45,862 nt of DNA, taken from Bacteroidales bacterium. Its GTDB lineage: Bacteria > Bacteroidota > Bacteroidia > Bacteroidales > UBA12077. The stretch lies in the NCBI GenBank assembly GCA_013138975.1, contig WTBR01000091.1, positions 1-45,862 on the forward strand. Direction: 5' to 3'. Below, piece by piece: positions 24,952-33,595 of this stretch. The notes under the pieces are model-generated. The model was not told the origin of the DNA, made no database searches, and was given only the letters and a program-made list of their open reading frames with translations. Position 1 is the stretch's first letter, and every line of letters starts with the position of its first letter. The translations under genes and the position numbers were made by a program.

Positions 24952-27900
24952 ATGAATAATTTATTTGACGATTACTCATCAAAAATTAAGAATGTATATA
25001 TTGAGTTACATGATTATGGTTATATACACGGCCCGTTGGAAAATAGTAATCCTTCAAGAAGATTTATAGGCAGGAAAAACGTTCTAGAGCGTCTTAGGAA
25101 TATCCTCTCTAATAGTTTATCAAAATCCGGAGCATATCTTATTACGGGTTACAGAGGTATGGGCAAGTCTAGTTTTGTAAATAAAGCTATTGATGAAGTT
25201 TCACAAATAAAAGAATTAATAAATATTTGTGGACGGGTTTTAAGAATTTTTATATTTGCACTTATTCTTTCCATATTTAACTTTCGTTGGATAATATATA
25301 GTGTATTATTGGTGATTGCCATAATGTCTGCTTTTTATATTAAATTTACTCAAAATTTATCTAATAAAGCTACTAGTAAAGATAAGAAACCTTGGAAAAA
25401 AATAAAGGAATTATTTTTAGTTATAAACGAAAAAAGACCCCGTTTTAAGCTAAAAACCTTATCCAAGGATATTTTGCAGACTTTAATAATTCTTATTTTT
25501 TTATACCCTTTAGTCAGGTTAATTAAAATACCTTGGATTGTAATTCCAGTAATTCTTCTTGCTTTTTTAGCAATTGTATTATTTAATATTAATTCTTTCG
25601 TAGAAAACAATAGACTACTAAATAAGGTTGATGATTATAAAGGAACAAAAAAAAGAACTTTACTAACGCAAATTATTACATTTTTTGAGGATTTATATAA
25701 TTATAGAAAACGTATTTATATTAAAATTAATTTAGGACATGATGACTTAAAAGAAATTGATTTTTTAAGACTAATAAGCCGTAATATTAGTAAAAGGTAT
25801 AACGAAAATCGAAAATTACTATTAACTAATATTTTTTGGAAAATATTATTTGTAGTACTTATTTGGTTTATTACTATTGCGATTTACCACTTTCCCACAA
25901 TTCATAATTTAAATAAAGATTTAAAAAAAAATATATCTTTAGGCGCATATCTACCATCACAAATACCTTTTTATTTAGAAAACGAGAAGGATATTTTAAA
26001 CGATATTGCTAGAAGCTTAAACAAATCAAATGATTTTACTTTTGAAAATTATTTATATTCCATTGTTACAATTGAAAATTTATCCCCTAAAGAACAGATA
26101 TCTCTTCTTGAAGATAATAATATTAATCATGTCTTACAACGCAAGAAAATTGATATCGATTTAAACAATTATGTGAACTGGGAACAAATTGAGACCCTGC
26201 CGTTAAATACAGTAAAAGCTCTAATTTCTGCGAAAGAAAATTTGTATAATTATATTTATGAAAACAAGGATACATTAAAGATTGCAACTTTTGTGAATAA
26301 AATGATTGATTTTAGAAAAAATGACTTAAATGAAATACCTGATTCCCTGATTAACTTAAATTTTGTTGGAGCATCCTCCTTATTAACACATATCTATTCT
26401 AATAAAAAATTAGCTGAAATACTTCATGGTAATTTCAATTACATTCTGGATTTAGAATTTATATTCCAATACCAGAAACAATTAGACTTATATGAGGAAA
26501 TTAATAATTTTAGTAAAGTGAAAAAGTATGTTGCCTCTTTTTTAACACATATTGATTTATTTATTTACACAGGATATAGCCAATTGAGAGAATTTGTCCC
26601 GGTCGGTAAAAAGACCAAACTTGATTATTTTCTTAGTTATGAAGGCGAGAAACATTCGTTATTTAAAAATATTAGTAATATTCCAATACTGCCTTTACAT
26701 CCCGATTATCTATTTTTATTATACTTTATTATTACCTGGATATTGGTAAAATTTGTAGTAAAACAAAAAGTATTTGGAAAATCAACAGGTAAAGACATTT
26801 GTAAAAAATTAAAGCATTTAAATGAAATTATTGATTCGCAGGTATCAACCGAAAGGAATATCAGTTTAAATAGTAATAAATTTTTCGATGCTAATTTTAG
26901 AAAATCTAAGCAATTTCCAATTGCCGATATTAGAGATATTGAAAAGTGGTTAATTGAAATAATAGAAGATATTGAAAAATTACCTCGTTATTTATATAAA
27001 CCTGAGTTTATATTTGTTTTTGACGAATTAGATAAAATAGAACCGCAAAATAATGTTAACGTAAGTGAAAAAAGCGAAGAGCAACAATTATTTAACAATC
27101 AAAATACAGCAACGTTCTCGCCTGAAGGAACAAGAAATAGACAAAATACGGTTTTAAAATTACTGTCTAATTTAAAATACTTTTTATCTACAGCAAAGGC
27201 GAAATTTATTTTTATTGCTGGAAGAGAGATGTTTGATGCTTCATTAGCAGATGTTTCTGATAGAAACTTTTTTATAGGGAGTATTTTTCATGATGTTATT
27301 TACCTGCAAAGTTTTTTAACTGACGAAATGGACAATAAAAATAAGGATATAACCAGCATGACAGAACAATATGTATGTAATTTTATAATGCCGCATGATT
27401 ATAATCCTTCAGATCGGAATCTTCAATCTTATAATAAATACCTTATAGATAAATTTGATGATTTTAATGTTAATACTGAAATTGCGAAACAAAAAAGAGA
27501 AAAAATAATATATGTATTACAACATTTTATAACCTATTTAACCCATGTAAGTAATGGTGCTCCCAATAAAATAAGCAGATATTTTGAAAACTTTATTAAA
27601 AAGGGAGATAAAAGTATATTATGTAGTAATGATGTATTAAATGTAGGTAATAATTATAATAATCTTTATTTATTCTTTGATTTTCAGAAACAATATACAC
27701 TTGGTATGATTAATTGCCTTATAAATCCAATTAATCTTTCAATAAACAATAATGTAAAAAGTTATGGTGATAAATTGCTTGTTTCTGCATCGTTTTTGGT
27801 TGATCATCTTTTTAAATTTCATCGTAATGGATTTTCATGGAGAAATATAGAAATAACACCAGAAATTGTGGATATAAATAAAACTCCTGAATTAAGGAAT

Positions 27901-30762
27901 TTTATAGCCAAAATAATAAATTATTTAACACAAACACATATTAACGAAATTATAAACGGCTTATTCGATTTTAAGTTTCCTAAAAAAATATCACAAGAAA
28001 TATCTTATTTGTCAAAAATTTCCGAAGAAGCTTCAGCAGCATTTAATTTTACACTTGATGAATCTTTATCAATAAAACACTATTACCAAAAATTACTTTC
28101 AAATTTAACATCTAGGTATCGTACGATTCATGGAGAAAATGATTTTAACGATTATATAAGATCAGTTACAATGATACACATGATACTAGGTGACTTATCT
28201 TATTACGATGAAGAATTTGGCGATGCTTCATTGGAATACCTCAATAGTCTTCAATACTTTAGGAAGATAAAAAAAGACGAGTTTACTCCTTCGTTAATGG
28301 TTTTGTATATCAGAAATATGCTAAAATTGGGTTTGACTTACGAAAAAAGAAAAACCTATGAATCGGCATTTCTTACTTATGGTGAAGTTTCTTCTAAAAT
28401 TATTGAATATAGGGATATTAGTTTAGATGATCTTAATTTAGTTGTACAGCATTCTAAAATTACAGATAAAAGAGATTTAGATAAAAATTATAGTTCGGGT
28501 TATTTACCTTCTAAAGTTGAAGATGATTATTTTAATGAACCAGATTTTCTGAATACACCTAATAAAACATTTACACCACAAAAAGAGCAGGTATATTTTA
28601 AACTAACCTCTTTTGAAGGAATCAGGTTATTTTTCCAATCATTACTGGCAAAATTCCAGATTATCGAAAAAAGTAACTTAGGAGGCATAACTGATGTTGA
28701 TATACAAAGATTAACTGTGGAGTTCACATATTTAACAAAAACGATTAAAGCTAGTGAAAAGTACCTCATAGAAGCAGAATTCTGGAATAAAGTAGGTAGT
28801 ATCCTTTATTATAAAAGCGGACTTATACATAATATATATGTTGAAAAAGGGATAGGTGAAAGCGAAGAGGTGAAAAGTGAAAGTGAAAAAGAGAAAAAAT
28901 TATGTGAAAACCATGAAATTAGATTTCCAAGCTGCTATTCTAAAATAACTGAAATTCAAAAACGAAAATTAAAATCACCATGTTCAGCATGCAAATTTTA
29001 TCATATAGGCTTACATGAATTTTTAAAAAAGTATATCATGCTTGAGGGTTATGAAAAATATAATGAAAACGAAACAAAATTTCCAGAACCATATGATCTT
29101 GAAAAAAAGTATTATTTAACAATATTATTAAAAGCATTAGAAGCTAAAGCCTATAAGAGCCAGAGAAAAAATTCATTTAAGACTTTAGCTAATCTGTTGT
29201 CGGATGTTGGCGACGTATATTTAAGTTGTTCATCCAGTGAGGATGTTATTGATAAAGAATTCATGGAAAATTTTCTTGAATTTATTAAAATCAAAGATTA
29301 CGATAAATTTATACGATATATTGCCAGAAAGTGGAATGAAAATGATTCAAATACCAAAGAATCTCCTAAGAAACTTGAAATAATGCTATTGTACTTTTAT
29401 TTAGCATTTAGGTTTTATAAAAAGGCTAACGAACGTAAATACGCATCGTATCAATTAACAAAAATAATATCTTTTTTAAGAGTATTTTGTTCTGTTAATG
29501 CTGATTTCAAGAAATATATTCCACGTTTCTTTGATGAATTAGAAAATGTAATAATTAGAAAATCTCTTGATACAATGTATGCTGCTTACAATAATATTCA
29601 TGTTCAGGAAATAATAAGGCAAAAGAGAATATTTTCACCTAAAGATTCTTTAATAGACGAAGATATTTCACTAAATAGAGGTACAATTAACAGTGAAATT
29701 GATGATATTATTTACATATTTCAGGATTTAAAGTTAAAGTGCAGTGCTAATCAAGTGGAAAAAATTAGTAAAAGTTGGAAGATGAATCTAATTTCACCTT
29801 TTAATTTAATTGATAATATTTACAACCGTATTTTAAAGTGGGAATATAAAGCAAATTTAAATTATGAAATAATAAAAATTTTAGGTTTTAAAGATTTTAA
29901 ATCCCCAATTTCAGATTTTGATACCTTAAATCAATTTTTGGTATTATTAGATACAGATTGTGAAAATAAAAATAGAGATTTAATTTTTGCTGATATAGAT
30001 AAAATTCTTCCCAAAACTTATTTTAATGATTCTGTTAAGGAATTACTAAAATTTTTAATTACCGATTCCATTTTTTGTTTGCACGAAATAATAGTTAATT
30101 CAGAGCAGTATGGTAAATCATTTTTAGTAAATCATTCTTTTATGTCCAAAAATCATAAGAAATTAATGTTCTGGAGTGAATTATACTATTTATACCTTTA
30201 TTTATTTGATATAATTGAGGCTAAAAAGAACAATGAAACAGAATTAGTAAAGAAAAAAACAGAAAAACTTTATAAAAAGGCATGGTTTAAATATATAAAT
30301 ATGCCTAATGAACCTCTGTACCCTATCAAACAAATTCCATTCAACCTCCATTCTAAAATTGAATATTTCTTAAGTAATATTTTTACGAATTTTGAAAGTA
30401 ATTTAAAAGATACAAAAATTAAATTAAGCACAGATATAAATAAAAAGTTGTCACAATTAATAGGAAGTGATAATATACCATTAATTAATACATCTTATCA
30501 GTGTGAAAAAGCCATAAAAGAATATTATTCAGCTGTTGAAACACATACCGAAGGCAATGCATATAAGAATTTAATAGAGGAGATGTACTATTTAAATGAT
30601 GATTTTAATGATAATACCTTTCATTTTTCTGTAGCAATTGAAAGGTTCTTGCTTAATAGTAAAACTCTAGATGTAGCTTTACTTAAGAGGAAAGTAAAAA
30701 ACTCAGATATTTATAAACACAGATCATATTTAAATAAAATTATAGATTCTACAAACATTTAA
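24952..30762 (+). CDS. Giant membrane-inserted P-loop NTPase, unrecognised family
   Basis: 1936 residues; I do not recognise the family. The N-terminal SRRFIGRKNVLERL motif and Walker A GYRGMGKS (66-73) resemble AAA/STAND-type ATPases. Hydrophobic helices follow at about 95-131 (one or two), 174-190, 194-212, 294-313 and 585-603. Walker B comes only at 686-694 (FIFVFDELD), with FIFIAGREMFD (752-762) as a sensor-like strand. Membrane helices between Walker A and B are the hallmark of KAP-type NTPases, but here the gap is about 610 residues. Residues 900-1936 are helical with TPR-like stretches (about 1073-1110 and 1125-1150) and a CX9CX15CX2C plus histidine group (C1318, C1328, C1344, C1347) that could bind zinc. 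Very AT-rich. A palindromic repeat lies 94 bp upstream and another 129 bp downstream. A defence or membrane-signalling ATPase is inference. Confidence 0.8.
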   Translation: MNNLFDDYSSKIKNVYIELHDYGYIHGPLENSNPSRRFIGRKNVLERLRNILSNSLSKSGAYLITGYRGMGKSSFVNKAIDEVSQIKELINICGRVLRIFIFALILSIFNFRWIIYSVLLVIAIMSAFYIKFTQNLSNKATSKDKKPWKKIKELFLVINEKRPRFKLKTLSKDILQTLIILIFLYPLVRLIKIPWIVIPVILLAFLAIVLFNINSFVENNRLLNKVDDYKGTKKRTLLTQIITFFEDLYNYRKRIYIKINLGHDDLKEIDFLRLISRNISKRYNENRKLLLTNIFWKILFVVLIWFITIAIYHFPTIHNLNKDLKKNISLGAYLPSQIPFYLENEKDILNDIARSLNKSNDFTFENYLYSIVTIENLSPKEQISLLEDNNINHVLQRKKIDIDLNNYVNWEQIETLPLNTVKALISAKENLYNYIYENKDTLKIATFVNKMIDFRKNDLNEIPDSLINLNFVGASSLLTHIYSNKKLAEILHGNFNYILDLEFIFQYQKQLDLYEEINNFSKVKKYVASFLTHIDLFIYTGYSQLREFVPVGKKTKLDYFLSYEGEKHSLFKNISNIPILPLHPDYLFLLYFIITWILVKFVVKQKVFGKSTGKDICKKLKHLNEIIDSQVSTERNISLNSNKFFDANFRKSKQFPIADIRDIEKWLIEIIEDIEKLPRYLYKPEFIFVFDELDKIEPQNNVNVSEKSEEQQLFNNQNTATFSPEGTRNRQNTVLKLLSNLKYFLSTAKAKFIFIAGREMFDASLADVSDRNFFIGSIFHDVIYLQSFLTDEMDNKNKDITSMTEQYVCNFIMPHDYNPSDRNLQSYNKYLIDKFDDFNVNTEIAKQKREKIIYVLQHFITYLTHVSNGAPNKISRYFENFIKKGDKSILCSNDVLNVGNNYNNLYLFFDFQKQYTLGMINCLINPINLSINNNVKSYGDKLLVSASFLVDHLFKFHRNGFSWRNIEITPEIVDINKTPELRNFIAKIINYLTQTHINEIINGLFDFKFPKKISQEISYLSKISEEASAAFNFTLDESLSIKHYYQKLLSNLTSRYRTIHGENDFNDYIRSVTMIHMILGDLSYYDEEFGDASLEYLNSLQYFRKIKKDEFTPSLMVLYIRNMLKLGLTYEKRKTYESAFLTYGEVSSKIIEYRDISLDDLNLVVQHSKITDKRDLDKNYSSGYLPSKVEDDYFNEPDFLNTPNKTFTPQKEQVYFKLTSFEGIRLFFQSLLAKFQIIEKSNLGGITDVDIQRLTVEFTYLTKTIKASEKYLIEAEFWNKVGSILYYKSGLIHNIYVEKGIGESEEVKSESEKEKKLCENHEIRFPSCYSKITEIQKRKLKSPCSACKFYHIGLHEFLKKYIMLEGYEKYNENETKFPEPYDLEKKYYLTILLKALEAKAYKSQRKNSFKTLANLLSDVGDVYLSCSSSEDVIDKEFMENFLEFIKIKDYDKFIRYIARKWNENDSNTKESPKKLEIMLLYFYLAFRFYKKANERKYASYQLTKIISFLRVFCSVNADFKKYIPRFFDELENVIIRKSLDTMYAAYNNIHVQEIIRQKRIFSPKDSLIDEDISLNRGTINSEIDDIIYIFQDLKLKCSANQVEKISKSWKMNLISPFNLIDNIYNRILKWEYKANLNYEIIKILGFKDFKSPISDFDTLNQFLVLLDTDCENKNRDLIFADIDKILPKTYFNDSVKELLKFLITDSIFCLHEIIVNSEQYGKSFLVNHSFMSKNHKKLMFWSELYYLYLYLFDIIEAKKNNETELVKKKTEKLYKKAWFKYINMPNEPLYPIKQIPFNLHSKIEYFLSNIFTNFESNLKDTKIKLSTDINKKLSQLIGSDNIPLINTSYQCEKAIKEYYSAVETHTEGNAYKNLIEEMYYLNDDFNDNTFHFSVAIERFLLNSKTLDVALLKRKVKNSDIYKHRSYLNKIIDSTNI

Positions 30763-30786
30763 AACGCTTATATTTTAACCTTCGCT

Positions 30787-30817
30787 CGGCGGTATTTGAA
30801 ATGCCGTCGTTTTTATT
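30787..30817 (+). terminator. Terminator of the giant NTPase gene
   Basis: CGGCGGTATT (30787-30796) pairs with AATGCCGTCG (30800-30809), a 10-bp stem with two G-U pairs and a 3-base loop, followed by TTTTTATTT. It lies 24 bp after the stop codon. The CGG-ATTTG-AAT-CCG shape is like the dispersed hairpin repeats nearby, so a repeat may have become the terminator. Confidence 0.8.
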
Positions 30818-30830
30818 TAAATGCTTTTTT

Positions 30831-30930
30831 GCTGAGCAGAATTACAAATTCCGCTTTTCAATTAAAAATTAATTAAACTAACCCAGCTGAATTTTATAAT
30901 GGGATTAGTTCCATTAAAGAACTAGTTAAC
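30831..30930. repeat. Composite dispersed repeat: GC-stem hairpin plus 24-bp palindrome, copy 1
   Basis: Matches 35573-35673 along its whole length (CTGAGC, ATTCCGCTTTTCAATT, AATTAAACTAACCCA, then the palindrome at 30891-30914 and CTAGTTA). The first part folds as GCAGAATT / AATTCCGC. It occupies most of the gap between the giant NTPase and the NTase-HEPN gene. Confidence 0.88.
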
Positions 30931-30972
30931 AGCAATTGTATTAAGCAAACCTCCAATTAACAGAAAATTTCT

Positions 30973-30980
30973 TAAGTTTG
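30973..30980 (+). promoter_or_regulatory. Possible -7 box of the NTase-HEPN gene
   Basis: TAAGTTTG fits TAnnTTTG exactly. No TTTG or TTG lies 19-20 bp upstream, so this is only half a promoter. Transcription would start about 10 bases before the GTG at 30998. Confidence 0.45.
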
Positions 30981-30997
30981 TAGAAACATAAAGTTAA

Positions 30998-31876
30998 GTG
31001 AAAGAAATATCCGAAATATTATCGTACCTACCCACCAATAAAGTTAAGGAACTGGAAATAATTACTCAGCGAATTATTGATACCCAAAAGGCTGAAATAA
31101 TTGTGCTTTTTGGTTCTTATGCCCGTGGAAACTATAAAGAACAAAGAGGAAAAGACAGGGGGAAAAAGAGTGATTATGATATTTTGGTGGTAACGTCTGA
31201 TAGTGAAAATAAAAAGGAATTGCGCTCATTATTACGTGGCATATTTAAAGATATTGAGATTACTGTACAACAAATAGTTGAAACCATAAGCTTTGTGAAC
31301 AGCAATCTTGAAGAAACACAATACTTTTTTACAGATATTAAACGAGAAGGTAAAATACTGTACAATACTGGACGACATAAATTGGCTGATCCCCTAAAAC
31401 TAACACCAAGCCGCCGAAGAGAAATAGCAGAGGAGGATTTTCAAATGTGGGTTTCAAATGCGAAAACGTCGTTTAACCATTCAAAATATGCCATAAGGGA
31501 TAATTCTTTTGGTAAAGCAGCTTTTGAACTTCAACAAGTAATAGAAATGTGCTATACCGCAATAGAAATGGTATTTACGCATTATAATCCACATGAGCAT
31601 AACCTTGAAGAATTGCGCAAACGAATATTGCAGTTTAACAGTGGAATAAAAGAAGTGTTGCCATACGACACTAAAGAACAAAAAGAACTATTCGATTACT
31701 TGAATTTTGCATACATAGGCGGAAGATACAGAAGCAAAGAAGACTTTCCTGTAAACAAAGAACAATTAGATTATTGGAGCAAAGAGGCAAAAAAACTGCT
31801 CGAACTTACCGAAACTATTTGCAAGGAGCGGATAAAATGTTTAATAGAAATTGAAAAGGATTTATTGAGCATATAG
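30998..31876 (+). CDS. Fused nucleotidyltransferase-HEPN protein
   Basis: 292 residues. The N-terminal minimal nucleotidyltransferase domain has LFGSYARG (37-44) and DYDILV (59-64). The GS to DxD spacing is 18, longer than the usual 8-12, because of a basic insertion (EQRGKDRGKKS). From about 135 a HEPN domain follows: DFQMWVSNAKTSFNHSKYAI, FGKAAFELQQVIEMCYTAIEMVF, then YWSKEAKKLLELTETI. I find no R-x4-6-H RNase motif, so this HEPN may be a binding or antitoxin-like unit. GTG at 30998 directly follows an in-frame TAA and no ATG precedes the catalytic motif, so GTG is the only reasonable start. Such proteins join the NTase and HEPN halves that MntA and HepT keep separate. Confidence 0.85.
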   Translation: MKEISEILSYLPTNKVKELEIITQRIIDTQKAEIIVLFGSYARGNYKEQRGKDRGKKSDYDILVVTSDSENKKELRSLLRGIFKDIEITVQQIVETISFVNSNLEETQYFFTDIKREGKILYNTGRHKLADPLKLTPSRRREIAEEDFQMWVSNAKTSFNHSKYAIRDNSFGKAAFELQQVIEMCYTAIEMVFTHYNPHEHNLEELRKRILQFNSGIKEVLPYDTKEQKELFDYLNFAYIGGRYRSKEDFPVNKEQLDYWSKEAKKLLELTETICKERIKCLIEIEKDLLSI

Positions 31877-31980
31877 TTAGCAACTATTATACAATATCTT
31901 AATGATCAAACGGATTCATTGATCAACTATTTTTAACCAACAAAGACTAATTCCGAATTGTATAAAAATCTTTGCGTAAA

Positions 31981-32322
31981 ATGAAAAATAAATCAAAAGA
32001 TAAAAATGTCCACAGAGCCGATTTGTATTTCAATATATTAAAAGAATGTGTCGGAAAATGTGCAGTAATTTCAGATATATCATTAAAACTTGGAATAAGT
32101 GAAAGCGATAGTGCTTTTAGTGAATTGAGTGATCTGAGTTTTATACAATTTAACCATACCGGAGGTAGTATAATTACCTTATTACCACAGGGTTTTTCAA
32201 CATACCTAAGTATTGCTAGTCAAAAACAAACTGCAAGGCAAGCTAGAGTAGCTACATATATTGCTATTGCAGCTCTTTTAGTAAGCTCATTTTCAATAAT
32301 GGCAAGCTTTATTTTTAATTAA
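31981..32322 (+). CDS. Small winged-helix protein with a C-terminal membrane anchor
   Basis: 113 residues from the ATG at 31981. Residues about 8-75 look like a winged helix: YFNILKECVGKCAVISDISLKLGISESDSAFSELSDLSFIQF, with a beta wing SIITLLPQG. After QKQTARQARVATYIA, residues about 90-112 form one hydrophobic helix that ends the protein. I do not recognise the family. DNA-binding-like domains tethered to the membrane sometimes act as sensors or as effectors in defence systems. It lies 104 bp after the NTase-HEPN gene and before the YefM-YoeB pair. The gene is real by codon pattern; its function is unknown. Confidence 0.6.
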   Translation: MKNKSKDKNVHRADLYFNILKECVGKCAVISDISLKLGISESDSAFSELSDLSFIQFNHTGGSIITLLPQGFSTYLSIASQKQTARQARVATYIAIAALLVSSFSIMASFIFN

Positions 32323-32417
32323 TCTCTAAATTGATGCCCGAAAACATCTAATTAAGCTACAAATTGAATAAATGGTATTCAATGAACAAGTTAAGCCACA
32401 TAAATTTTTCGTTAAAA

Positions 32418-32476
32418 TTGACATCCTCATAAAAAGTACGTATATTTGTACCTGAATAATAACCTATAAATGTACG
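32418..32476 (+). promoter_or_regulatory. Promoter and operator of the YefM-YoeB module
   Basis: ATTG at 32417-32420 and TATATTTG at 32441-32448 with a 20-bp gap fit the Bacteroidota promoter consensus. GTAC cores occur at 32436-32439, 32448-32451 (as TTGTACC) and 32472-32475 (as ATGTACG), around the -7 box and just before the start codon. E. coli YefM binds palindromes with a TGTACA core, so these are likely operator half-sites for autoregulation. Confidence 0.75.
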
Positions 32477-32479
32477 GAT

Positions 32480-32734
32480 ATGATAGCGGCTAATTATACA
32501 GAGTTTAGAACTAAATTAAAAAAATTTCTTGATACAGTTGAATCAGATAATGAAACTTTAATTATAAAGCGTGGATCTGGAAATGGGACGGTAATGATTT
32601 CTTTGGATGAGTATAATTCAATAATGGAGACAGTTCATTTGTTAAGTTCGAAAGCAAATGCAGATAAATTGTATGAGTCAATAAAACAAATGAAAGAAGG
32701 AAATACCTTGAATGAAAATCTAATTGAAGAATAA
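32480..32734 (+). CDS. yefM: YefM-type (Phd/YefM) antitoxin
   Basis: 84 residues. The N-terminal dimeric DNA-binding part follows the family: ANYTEFRTKLKKFLDTVESDNETLIIKRGSGNGTVMISLDEYNSIMETVHLLSS. The charged C-terminal tail (about 55-84) is the disordered part that wraps the toxin. It neutralises YoeB and, with it, represses the promoter. Its stop codon TAATG shares one base with the toxin start, giving translational coupling. Confidence 0.95.
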   Translation: MIAANYTEFRTKLKKFLDTVESDNETLIIKRGSGNGTVMISLDEYNSIMETVHLLSSKANADKLYESIKQMKEGNTLNENLIEE

Positions 32735-32994
32735 TGAGAATCATTTTCACAAAGAACTCATGGGAAGATTATACTTCATGGTTGCATGAGGATAAGAAAG
32801 TGCTAAAGAAAATAAATGATCTAATAAAAGATATCCAAAGAATTCCACATGAAGAAAAAGGAAAACCAGAACCACTTAAATATGATCTGGCAGGATACTG
32901 GTCACGAAGAATTGATAGAGAGCATCGATTAGTTTATCAATCAGATGAAAATGAAATTAGAATTTATAGTTGTCGCTATCATTATGATAAGTAA
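32734..32994 (+). CDS. yoeB: YoeB/Txe family mRNA interferase toxin
   Basis: 86 residues, nearly the E. coli YoeB length. Catalytic residues align with E. coli numbering: E46 (KPEPLKYDL), R65 (EHRLVY), H83 and Y84 (CRYHYDK). GYWSRRI is the conserved core. YoeB binds the ribosome and cleaves mRNA at the A site. With all active-site residues present the toxin should be active. It is translationally coupled to YefM. Confidence 0.96.
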   Translation: MRIIFTKNSWEDYTSWLHEDKKVLKKINDLIKDIQRIPHEEKGKPEPLKYDLAGYWSRRIDREHRLVYQSDENEIRIYSCRYHYDK

Positions 32995-33111
32995 AAATAT
33001 TTACGTACCACAACATCACTAGCAATGTGAGAGTGTTTGCCAGATTGACAAAGTTATGTTATCTTCGGTTTTAATTACCGACCTGACAATGCATAGCTCT
33101 GAAAACCCGCT

Positions 33112-33184
33112 TTTCAATTTAAAATAAATATAATGCTGATATGAATATAAAGAAACACAGCAAAATCTTACGCATTTTTATGCA
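33112..33184. repeat. 73-bp dispersed repeat, copy 1
   Basis: Matches 36449-36521 at most positions, including a long identical part AACATAAAGAAACACAGC-like and CAAAATCTTACGCATTTT. It starts with TTTCAATT, the 3' end of the GC-stem repeats, so the elements are chained. Confidence 0.88.
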
Positions 33185-33251
33185 CTAATATAATTACCAA
33201 AAAAAATAGCTCAGTTTGTTAAGCGCATAATTTACTTATATAATCCTAATT

Positions 33252-33279
33252 TTAACCCCCTCGAATTCGAGGGGGTTAA
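33252..33279. repeat. 28-bp perfect palindrome centred on an EcoRI-like GAATTC
   Basis: TTAACCCCCTCGAA (33252-33265) followed by its exact reverse complement (33266-33279), with no loop. The 5-bp G/C blocks are striking in this AT-rich gap. No T tract follows on either strand, so it is not an ordinary terminator. Confidence 0.9.
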
Positions 33280-33319
33280 GAAAATAAGCTGTTTAAACGC
33301 ACTTACCTTATCGCCCCCA

Positions 33320-33390
33320 ACTGAGCGGAATTTGCACTTCCGCTTTTCAATTAGTTAAGACACGCAAAGTTAGATACTACCATAAAAATA
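33320..33390. repeat. Composite dispersed repeat: GC-stem hairpin plus ACACGCAAA unit, copy 1
   Basis: CTGAGCGGAATTTGCACTTC, CGCTTTTCAATTA and then ACACGCAAAGTTAGA, TACTACCATAAAAATA. It matches 35789-35859 throughout. The stem is GCGGAA / TTCCGC. Confidence 0.88.
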
Positions 33391-33595
33391 TGATTCACAA
33401 GCTCCTGAATCATATTTTTCAATATTCTTTACAAATCACTTTTTTTGTTTAATCTATTCGTTATATTTGTATAACACAATATATTTAACCCAACCATAAC
33501 ATGTATTAAAGTGGAACAATGGTTTATATAGAGCAAGTTAACTAGCAATTTTATTATCAAGTTAATATTTTATTAATAACTTAAAATAAATAATT

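Larger units (their letters stand above)
32995..33595. other. 600-bp gene-free stretch filled with dispersed repeats
   Basis: Contains a ~73-bp repeat (33112-33184, also at 36449-36521), a 28-bp perfect palindrome (33252-33279), a GC-stem plus ACACGCAAA composite (33320-33390, also at 35789-35859) and a TATATTTG (33462-33469) that may be the -7 box of the M1 peptidase gene. The nearest TTTG (33444-33447) is only 14 bp upstream, so that promoter is weak. No gene was found. Confidence 0.75.

Noticed and set aside
33441..33469. Promoter TTTG...TATATTTG before the M1 peptidase
   Set aside because: The -7 box is perfect but the spacing to TTTG is 14 bp instead of 19-20, so it is not listed as a promoter.
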